Source: Nakamurella flava
Lineage (GTDB): Bacteria; Actinomycetota; Actinomycetes; Mycobacteriales; Nakamurellaceae
NCBI RefSeq assembly: GCF_005298075.1
Contig: NZ_SZZH01000001.1
Span: 806,001-870,000 of the forward strand
Direction of reading: 5' to 3'
DNA length: 64,000 nucleotides
Part shown: positions 24,370 through 34,408 of the stretch, one piece after another
How positions within the stretch are numbered: position 1 is the stretch's first letter
Layout: the number at the start of each line of letters is the position of its first letter
The notes under the pieces: model-generated
Told to the model about the DNA's origin: nothing
Database searches by the model: none
What the model saw: only the letters and a program-made list of their open reading frames with translations
Made by a program: the position numbers and the translations under genes

Positions 24370-24375
24370 AGCCTA
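24370..24375 (-). promoter_or_regulatory. Putative -10 box (TAGGCT) of the PAC2 gene
   Basis: On the minus strand TAGGCT ends 7 nt before the PAC2 GTG start. It faces the metH promoter 90 bp away, so two leaderless promoters fire divergently from one 116-bp spacer. Confidence 0.5.
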
Positions 24376-24465
24376 CGTCCGGCCACGGGTCGCCGGTGGC
24401 GGGTGCCACGCCGGTGTCGGTGGCCGGCGGACGTGTGTGCGACCCGAGCCCCCCGGCTGGGCAAC

Positions 24466-24471
24466 TACCCT
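24466..24471 (+). promoter_or_regulatory. Putative -10 box (TACCCT) of leaderless metH
   Basis: TACCCT ends 7 nt before the GTG at 24479 and there is no ribosome binding site. The same ACTACCCT sequence and 7-nt spacing precede uvrC. There is no room for a cobalamin riboswitch in the 116-bp divergent spacer. Confidence 0.55.
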
Positions 24472-24478
24472 GAACGGC

Positions 24479-28037
<3,559 letters not shown>

Positions 28038-28051
<14 letters not shown>

Positions 28052-28736
28052 TTCTCGTCCCGATCAACTCCGGGCGGTGCTGTTCGACATGGACGGCACC
28101 CTGGTCGACTCCGAGGGTCACTGGGAACGGGCGATGTTCGACCTGGCGGCCGAGTACGAGCGGACGTTGCCGCCGGACATCCTCACGGCGGTGACCGGCA
28201 CGTCCGTCCCGGACACCGTCCAGCTGCTCACCGAACGGCTGTTGCCCGGCGGCGACCCGGTGGCGGTGCAGACCCGACTGCTCGAGCTGACCGCGACCCG
28301 GCTGGCCGAAGGCGTGCTGTGGCAGCCGGGGGCCGAGGAACTGCTGGAAGCGGTCCGGGCGGCCGGGTTGGCGACGGCGCTGGTGACGAACTCGCCGCGG
28401 TCGATCGTGCAGTCCTCGCTGCCGCTGCTCGGGGTCGACCGGTTCGACGTCACCGTCTGCGGCGACGAACTGCCCCGGCAGAAACCGGATCCCCTGCCGT
28501 ACCTGGAGGCCATGAACCGGCTGGGCGTCACCGCCGCCGAGTGCCTGGCCATCGAGGACTCGCCGAGCGGGGTGCAGGCCGCCATCGACGCCGGTGTCCC
28601 GGTCCTGGTGGTGCCGTCATCCGCCGGGGCCATCGTGCCCGAGGGGCCCGGCCGGATCTTCGCCGCGTCGTTACTGGAGGCGACCGTCGAGGAGCTCCGA
28701 CACCTGCACGCCGAGTTCCGCCGACGCCACGCCTGA
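28038..28736 (+). CDS. HAD-superfamily phosphatase (beta-phosphoglucomutase/GPH-like)
   Basis: This 232-residue protein has HAD motif I VLFDMDGTLVDSEG (nucleophile Asp17, acid Asp19), motif II ALVTNSPRS, motif III lysine in LPRQKPDPLPY and motif IV CLAIEDSPSGVQAA. The helical cap between motifs I and II marks a subfamily-I phosphatase or phosphomutase. The substrate is unknown. The most sensible start is TTG 28038, inside the last codons of metH (14-bp overlap). It supplies a short N-terminus before motif I, whereas GTG 28077 would begin inside motif I. Coupling to metH is common in actinobacteria. Confidence 0.82.
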
Positions 28737-28938
28737 CCGCGGGATCCGTCCACGCCGTCACCCAGGACACGGAGCGTGACGCTCGGAGACCCGGCCGAGT
28801 TGACGGCATCCTCCGAGCGGATGACACTGCATGCTGTCATCCCAGTCGCGCCCACGGCCGGTGAGTTCCGCACGTCGGTGCGTACCCCCCACGGTGGTCG
28901 GCCCGGCCGTTCCCCTGACGGAAGGACCCGGCCAGTCG

Positions 28939-30000
28939 ATGGCGCGCACCTCAGGCCGGCACCGTGCCGTCGCCGTCCCCACCCGCTCCCGGCGCCGCGG
29001 TCTCGTCGTCGGGGCCGCCGCCGTGGTGGTCGCCGCAGCCGCACTGTCCAGTTGGGCGGCGACGGCTCCGGCGGGTCCCGACGGCGCGGCCGTCGCGGTG
29101 GCCGAGACCGCAGCCCGGCCGACGCTGCTCGAGCAGGCCCGCGCCGACCGGGAGTTCCGTAGCGCGGATCCCTCGACCAGTACGGCCGCCCCAGTCCCGC
29201 CCGCCATCGAGTTGCCGGGCGGCGGACGTTCCTTCTTCCCGGATCGCCGGGTCGTGGCGCTGTACGGCAAGCCGGGCGTCGACGGCCTCGGGGTCCTCGG
29301 TCAGCAGGATCTGCCGTCCACGATCGCCCGGGTGCAGGCCACCGCGGCCGAGTACCAGGCGGTCAGCGACCGGCCCATCCTGCCCACCCTGGACATCATC
29401 GCGACCGTGGCCGACACGTCGCCGGGCGAGGACGGCGACTACTCCCGGGCCACCTCGGTGGACGACCTGCGACCGTGGGTTCAGGCCGCCGCCGACGCCG
29501 GGGTGTACGTCGTCCTGGACCTTCAGCCCGGTCGATCGACGTTCCTGGAGCAGGCCCGGGCCTACGAGGAACTGCTGCGCCTGCCGAACGTCGGTTTGGG
29601 CCTGGACCCGGAATGGCGCGTCGGTCCCGGTCAGGTCCCCGGATACACCCGCGGCACGGTGGGGGCCGCCGAGGTCAACGAGGTGCAGGGCTGGCTCGCC
29701 GGTCTGGTGCAGGAGGGCCGACTCCCGCAGAAACTCCTCGTCGTCCACCAGTTCGTGGACTCGATGATCGCCGACAAGATGCTCATCCACGCGGACCGGC
29801 CCGAGATCGCCGTCCTGTTCCAGATGGACGCGCAGGGCCCGACGATCACCAAGGGGCTGGCCTGGAAGGACGTCCTGCAGGACGCCCCGGCCGGGACGGC
29901 GTTCGGGTGGATGAACTTCGTGACCCTGGACGAGCCGATGCTGAACCCGGCCGACACGCTCGCCCAGCAGCCGCGGCCGGACATGGTGTCCATCCAGTAA
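28939..30000 (+). CDS. Exported hypothetical protein, possible glycosidase-like barrel
   Basis: I do not recognise the family with certainty. From ATG 28939 it has 353 residues. A basic N-terminus (HRAVAVPTRSRRRG) is followed by a long hydrophobic segment (LVVGAAAVVVAAAALSSWAA), which looks like a secretion signal or membrane anchor. The exported part has alternating strand/helix pattern with RRVVALYGKPGVDGLG, PILPTLDIIATVADTSPGEDGDYS, YVVLDLQPGRSTFLEQA, LPNVGLGLDPEW, KLLVVHQFVDSMI and IAVLFQMDAQGP. Acidic residues at the ends of predicted strands suggest a TIM-barrel hydrolase-like fold. AAGGA 11-15 nt upstream is a weak ribosome site. It is flanked by the HAD gene and the M4 protease and shares no obvious operon with either. 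Confidence 0.55.
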   Translation: MARTSGRHRAVAVPTRSRRRGLVVGAAAVVVAAAALSSWAATAPAGPDGAAVAVAETAARPTLLEQARADREFRSADPSTSTAAPVPPAIELPGGGRSFFPDRRVVALYGKPGVDGLGVLGQQDLPSTIARVQATAAEYQAVSDRPILPTLDIIATVADTSPGEDGDYSRATSVDDLRPWVQAAADAGVYVVLDLQPGRSTFLEQARAYEELLRLPNVGLGLDPEWRVGPGQVPGYTRGTVGAAEVNEVQGWLAGLVQEGRLPQKLLVVHQFVDSMIADKMLIHADRPEIAVLFQMDAQGPTITKGLAWKDVLQDAPAGTAFGWMNFVTLDEPMLNPADTLAQQPRPDMVSIQ

Positions 30001-30144
30001 CGCCGCCGCGCGAAACGGTCGCTGCCTGCGCTGGCCGGCTCACTGTCGGTGCGATGTGATGGTGTGGTTCCACCTCCGGATCCCCCCCGGGGCGCCAACC
30101 GGACCGCGCCGCGTGCGGCGCGGTGACAGCGAGAGGACCGGGCC

Positions 30145-31431
30145 GTGAACACCTTTCGGCAGCCCCTGCACTGCATCATCCCGCCGTACATCTTCGTCCG
30201 CCTGCTGGGCAGCACCGATCCGCAGGTCCGGCTGTCGGCCATGAGCACCCTGCTGACCACCGTGCGGCTGCGGGGGGAGCGGGGCGTCCGCGCCGAGGAA
30301 CCCACTCTGCCCACCGCTGCCGCCCCCGGAGCCGCGAACGGCGAACGCAGCATCTACGACTGCCGGAACGCCACCAACCTGGCCCGCGCGGTCCTGGTGC
30401 GCTCCGAGGGTGACGCCCCGACCGGGGACGTCGTGGTCAACCGGGCCTATGACGGTCTCGGCGACACCCGGCAGTACTACCGGGACGTGCACGCCCGCAA
30501 CTCGATCGACGGCGCCGGCCTGCCGCTGGACGGGTACGTGCACCGCGGTCGCCGCTACAACAACGCGTTCTGGGACGGCCGGCAGATGGTGTTCGGGGAC
30601 GGCGACGGCGAGGTGTTCACCGATTTCACCGCGTCGCTGGACGTCATCGCCCACGAGCTGACCCACGGGGTCACCGAGTTCACGGCCGCGCTGGAGTACC
30701 GCAACCAGTCGGGGGCGCTCAACGAATCGATCTCGGACGTGTTCGGATCGCTGGTCAAGCAGTGGAAGGCCGGTCAGACCGCCGATCAGGCCGACTGGCT
30801 GATCGGGACCGAGGTGTTCACTCCAGGCATCGAGGCCGATGCGCTGCGGTCGATGAAGGCCCCGGGTACCGCCTACGACAACGAGCTGCTGGGCAAGGAT
30901 CCGCAGCCCGGGCACATGGACGACTACGTGCAGCTGCCGGACACCGAGGAGGGCGACAACGGCGGGGTGCACATCAACTCCGGCATTCCCAACCGCGCCT
31001 TCTACCTGGCGGCCAGCGGTATCGGGGGCCGTTCGTGGGAGGCGCCCGGGGCGATCTGGTACGCCGCCCTGCTGGCCAGCGGCGCACAGGACGATTTCGC
31101 GACCTTCGCCGCGACCACCGTCGCCCAGGCCGCCACCCTGTACGGCGAGTCATCCAGCGAGCAGGCGGCGGTGCGCGAGGCCTGGGCCGGGGTCGGGATC
31201 ACCGTCGGCGCGGCCGCCGGTCCCACCTCCACGTCGACCCCTCGCTCCGTCGACGCGGTCGCCGCCCTGACGTCCGCCGGGGTGGCGGCCGCCGTCCCGT
31301 CCGGTGAACCTGTGGTCGGCGGCTTGGCACCCGTCGTGGACCCGCGCGACACTGTGCTGGCTGCCCTGACCGCCGAGGTCGCCGCCCTGTCGGCCCGGCT
31401 GGACCAGGTGATCGAGCGCCTGTCCCGGTGA
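30145..31431 (+). CDS. M4 family metalloprotease, protealysin-like
   Basis: This 428-residue protein is a thermolysin-family zinc protease. The zinc site is HELTH (170-174) with downstream NESISD (193-198, third ligand Glu194). The catalytic histidine region is NGGVHINSGIPNRAFY. There is no signal peptide and no long propeptide. Instead the N-terminus carries CIIPPYI (10-16), the short pro-region motif of protealysin-like enzymes, which are cytoplasmic in origin. The last 80 residues are an Ala/Val/Pro-rich extension ending in a coiled-coil-like ALTAEVAALSARLDQVIERLSR. The next gene encodes the emfourin-type inhibitor, so the protease is kept in check by its partner. Confidence 0.9.
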   Translation: MNTFRQPLHCIIPPYIFVRLLGSTDPQVRLSAMSTLLTTVRLRGERGVRAEEPTLPTAAAPGAANGERSIYDCRNATNLARAVLVRSEGDAPTGDVVVNRAYDGLGDTRQYYRDVHARNSIDGAGLPLDGYVHRGRRYNNAFWDGRQMVFGDGDGEVFTDFTASLDVIAHELTHGVTEFTAALEYRNQSGALNESISDVFGSLVKQWKAGQTADQADWLIGTEVFTPGIEADALRSMKAPGTAYDNELLGKDPQPGHMDDYVQLPDTEEGDNGGVHINSGIPNRAFYLAASGIGGRSWEAPGAIWYAALLASGAQDDFATFAATTVAQAATLYGESSSEQAAVREAWAGVGITVGAAAGPTSTSTPRSVDAVAALTSAGVAAAVPSGEPVVGGLAPVVDPRDTVLAALTAEVAALSARLDQVIERLSR

Positions 31432-31471
31432 GGCCCCGGCCGCTCCGGGCCCGAGGCGGAAGGAGCGTGCC

Positions 31472-31843
31472 GTGCAGATCGAGGTGTCGTCGTCGGGCGG
31501 CCTGACCGCCGGGATGCGGTACGGGCGGACACCCCAGGTCCTGGACACCACCGGTCTCGACGCCGACGATGCCCGGGCGCTCAGCGAACTGGTGCGGGCC
31601 GCCCGATCCGCCGAAGCCGGTCCGGGAGGACCGTCGGTGGGCTGCGACGACGAATCGGGCGCCGTGGGTCCGGCCCGGTCGGGCCCGGCGGCGGCACCGC
31701 GCCGGATGCCGGACGCGATGAGTTACACGATCACCGTGCGGGACGGTAGCCGGGCCGCCGTGCTGCGGGAGTCGGACGCCGACATGACCGAGGAGTTCGC
31801 GGCCCTGCTCGACTGGGTGCAGGGGCGCCTGGCCGACCGCTGA
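31472..31843 (+). CDS. Emfourin-like inhibitor of protealysin-type proteases
   Basis: A 123-residue protein starts at GTG 31472 after a GGAAGGAG ribosome site, 40 bp past the M4 protease stop. It begins MQIEVSSSGGLTAGMRYGR, has DDARALSELVRAA in the middle and PDAMSYTITVRDG near the end. This pattern matches the emfourin (protealysin-associated inhibitor) family, which binds the active site of its cognate M4 protease. A glycine/serine/proline-rich insertion (about 50-78) makes it somewhat longer in the centre. Pairing with the upstream protease strongly supports the call; the protease-inhibitor interaction itself is inferred. Confidence 0.82.
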   Translation: MQIEVSSSGGLTAGMRYGRTPQVLDTTGLDADDARALSELVRAARSAEAGPGGPSVGCDDESGAVGPARSGPAAAPRRMPDAMSYTITVRDGSRAAVLRESDADMTEEFAALLDWVQGRLADR

Positions 31844-31876
31844 GCGACGCAGCACCCCCTCCCCGGCAGGCGCCGG

Positions 31877-33418
31877 CTACGGGGCCGCCGACCCGCGCGC
31901 ATCCTCCTGGGCCACCAGCTCGGCGAGGTCGGAGAGCCGGTCCAGGCCGCGCAACGGCTGCTGCAGGCGCCGGTTCCCGGCGAACTCCTCCCGGTGCCGG
32001 TGCAGGAACCACCAGTAGCCGGCAGTGAACGGACACGCGTCGTCACCGACCCGGACCTTGGGGGAGTAGCGGCACCCCCCGCAGTAATCGCTCATCCGGT
32101 CGATGTAGGCGCCGCCGCCGGCGTAGGGCTTGGTGACGATGCGCCCGCCGTCGGCGTACTGCGACATACCGATCACGTTCGCGACCATCACCCACGCGTA
32201 CCCGTCGACGAACACCGTGTGGAACCAATCGGTCACCTCGGCCGGGTCCCAACCGCGTTGCATGGCGTAATTGCCCAGCACCATCAACCGCGGGATGTGG
32301 TGCACCCACCCGTGGTCGCGGACCTCGGCGAGAATCGATGACAGGCAACGGGCTTCCACGGCGTCGGCGTCCAGATCGGCGAACCAGTCGGGCAGGCTGC
32401 GACGGGCCCGCAGCGCGTTGCGGTCCTTCCAGTCCCGGCCCGAATGCCAGTACAGGTGCCACATCCAGTCCCGCCAGCCGATGAGTTGACGGACGAAACC
32501 CTCCACCGCCGCGAGCGGGGCGCCGTCCTGCCGGTGGGCCTGTTCGGCGGCGTGCGCCGCGTCCAGCGGATCGAGCAGCCCCAGGTTGATGGAACTGGAC
32601 AGCAGGGAGTGCGACATCCAAGGGTCGTCGGCCAGCATGGCGTCCTCCCACCGGCCGAAGGTCGGCAGCCGGTGGTCGATGAACCGGTGCAGCGCCTCGG
32701 TCGCCTCGGTGGTGGTCGCCGGGAAGATGCGGGGGCCGTCGCGTCCGACGAAGCGGACGTTGCCGTCGGCCTCCCACCGGTCGAGATCGGCCCGCACCTC
32801 CTCGTCGATCTCGTCCTCGGTGGCCCACCATGGATCGGGGACGCCCAGGGTGAACGGCTCGGCGCCGTCTCCCCGTCCGCGCCTGCCGGATCGGCGGGGT
32901 GGGGCTTCCCGGTTCTCTTCGTCGAAGTTCCACCGGCCCCCGGTCGGTTGGTCGCCGTCGACGAGGATCTCCAGGCGCCGACGGGCGTCCCGGTAGTAGT
33001 CCTCCATCAGCAGGCGCTTGCGACCGGTGCCGTCGGGCCCGCCGACCCAGTCGACGAAATCGGCCATCGACGTGGCGTACCCACGGGCGGGCAGCACGGT
33101 CACGTCCGCCCGGCCCACGGCGAAGTCCCGGGCCGGCCAGCTCGTCGGATGGCACACCTCGAAGCGGGGGGAGCGACCCAGCTCACGGGGCGGCGCGTCG
33201 AGCACCTGGGCGTAGGTGTCCGCCCGGACATAGCTGCAGCGATCGCCGAGCTCCCGCGCCCGGTGCCGCATGGCCGACAACACCAGGTGGGCCTTCTGGC
33301 GATGGAACCGCCGGCGTGCGAACACCTTTCGCGACTCGATCAGCAGGACGGGCTGATCCTCGTCGTCGAGGAAGTGCGGGCCGAGATGGTCACCGAGCAG
33401 CCAGCGGACGGTGGTCAT
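31877..33418 (-). CDS. Cryptochrome/photolyase-related protein, FeS-BCP type
   Basis: This 513-residue protein starts TTVRWLLGDHLGPHF and shows the features of bacterial iron-sulfur (6-4) photolyases/cryptochromes (PhrB-like): an N-terminal Rossmann-type domain, DWVGGPDGTGRKRLLMEDYYRDARRRL, the FAD region GWRDWMWHLYWHSGRDW, then HHIPRLMVLGNYAMQRGW. Four cysteines suitable for a [4Fe-4S] cluster are present: one in ARCLSSIL and three in YCGGC plus DACPFTAGYWWFL near the C-terminus. An Arg/Gly-rich insertion (RRSGRRGRGDG) is unusual. It probably repairs (6-4) photoproducts with light or acts as a photoreceptor; sequence cannot separate these. It is convergent with the emfourin gene. Confidence 0.88.
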   Translation of the reverse strand: MTTVRWLLGDHLGPHFLDDEDQPVLLIESRKVFARRRFHRQKAHLVLSAMRHRARELGDRCSYVRADTYAQVLDAPPRELGRSPRFEVCHPTSWPARDFAVGRADVTVLPARGYATSMADFVDWVGGPDGTGRKRLLMEDYYRDARRRLEILVDGDQPTGGRWNFDEENREAPPRRSGRRGRGDGAEPFTLGVPDPWWATEDEIDEEVRADLDRWEADGNVRFVGRDGPRIFPATTTEATEALHRFIDHRLPTFGRWEDAMLADDPWMSHSLLSSSINLGLLDPLDAAHAAEQAHRQDGAPLAAVEGFVRQLIGWRDWMWHLYWHSGRDWKDRNALRARRSLPDWFADLDADAVEARCLSSILAEVRDHGWVHHIPRLMVLGNYAMQRGWDPAEVTDWFHTVFVDGYAWVMVANVIGMSQYADGGRIVTKPYAGGGAYIDRMSDYCGGCRYSPKVRVGDDACPFTAGYWWFLHRHREEFAGNRRLQQPLRGLDRLSDLAELVAQEDARGSAAP

Positions 33419-33495
33419 CGTCGACCCCGATGATCGGTGGTGGCACGCTGGAGGGGACGATGCACCGGACCGGCCGGCCGACGAGAGGCGTTGCG

Positions 33496-33834
33496 ATGAC
33501 CACCGAACCCACCGCCGATGCGGCTGCCGAGGCGACGGTCGTCGTCTATCGCCGGGACCATTGCCCGTTCTGCTTCCGGCTCGAGCGCGGTCTGCAGCAC
33601 GCCGGCGTCCCGTACGAGGCGCGGGACATCTGGGCCGACGACGGCGCGGCCGATTTCGTGCGCTCGGTCAACGATGGCAACGAGACCGTGCCGACGGTCG
33701 TCGTCAGCCACCCCGACGGGCAGCAGACCGTGCGCACCAATCCGGGAGTGGCCCAGGTGCTGGCCGACCTGGGGCAGGTGCCGGAGGAGCGCCCCGGTCT
33801 GCTGGGTCGGCTGCTCGGCCGGGGCCAGGACTGA
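33496..33834 (+). CDS. Glutaredoxin-family protein
   Basis: This 112-residue protein has the glutaredoxin fold signature VVVYRRDHCPFCFRLERGLQHAGVPYEARDIW, with the CPFC redox pair at 23-26, and NDGNETVPTVVV with the cis-proline. In mycothiol-making organisms such proteins often act as mycoredoxins, reducing mixed mycothiol disulfides. The CPFC motif differs from the CGYC of known mycoredoxin-1, so this role is inference. ATG 33496 is preferred; ATG 33461 would add a basic extension. It is divergent from the photolyase gene. Confidence 0.85.
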   Translation: MTTEPTADAAAEATVVVYRRDHCPFCFRLERGLQHAGVPYEARDIWADDGAADFVRSVNDGNETVPTVVVSHPDGQQTVRTNPGVAQVLADLGQVPEERPGLLGRLLGRGQD

Positions 33835-33842
33835 CCGGCAGA

Positions 33843-34229
33843 TCACCCGGTGCCCCGCCGGGCCAGCACGCCGGCGGCCGCGGACAGCGCCGCCCACCCG
33901 GTGGTGACGGCCAGGATCTTGCCTTTCGGGGCTGACGCCGGCAGGGCCCGGGACAGCACGGCCCCGTCGCCGAGGTCGAAGACGACCCGGACGGCGGAGG
34001 CCACTGTCCGCTGGGTGGGGGTGCGGGCGAAGGCCAGCGCCAATCCGCTCACCACGTCCCGGACCCCCAGCCCGACGGAGGCCTTGCGCAGCTTCGCGGC
34101 GATCTCCGGGTGGGTGCCGCTCATGCGGGTCTGGTCGGCGAGGAGCCGTGGACGGGCGATCTCCAGGACGCCGTAGCCGGCGGTCAACCCGCCCATGATC
34201 ATCGCGGGCCAGTTCAGGGGTCGAGACAT
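33843..34229 (-). CDS. Membrane protein of unknown function (DUF4267-like)
   Basis: From ATG 34229 the protein has 128 residues with about four hydrophobic segments: PAMIMGGLTAGYGVLEIARP, SVGLGVRDVVSGLALAFA, VRVVFDLGDGAVL and ILAVTTGWAALSAAAGVLA. The GLGVRDVVSGLALA motif with a following D-G-A resembles the DUF4267 type of small membrane proteins, but I could not confirm it. The start is chosen because the frame upstream encodes an Arg/Pro-rich stretch typical of non-coding shadow. It is convergent with the glutaredoxin gene (8 bp between stops) and divergent from the amylase gene. Confidence 0.55.
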   Translation of the reverse strand: MSRPLNWPAMIMGGLTAGYGVLEIARPRLLADQTRMSGTHPEIAAKLRKASVGLGVRDVVSGLALAFARTPTQRTVASAVRVVFDLGDGAVLSRALPASAPKGKILAVTTGWAALSAAAGVLARRGTG

Positions 34230-34408
34230 GGCTGCTCGATACCCCGCGACAGTCGAGCGCACACCCGGCAGCGCATCCGGGTGTGCCCGTTCTGTTCGCC
34301 GTGTGTCCGGGTTGCCCCTCCTCGGGCGGGATGGCACTGTGACGGCCACCACGTCGCTGTAGCTCACAGTGATTTCCAACCCACCTGCCGTGATACCTGG
34401 AGGGTTCT

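Noticed and set aside
24363-24478. Cobalamin riboswitch before metH
   Set aside because: The spacer is only 116 bp and carries divergent leaderless promoters; no B12-box seen.
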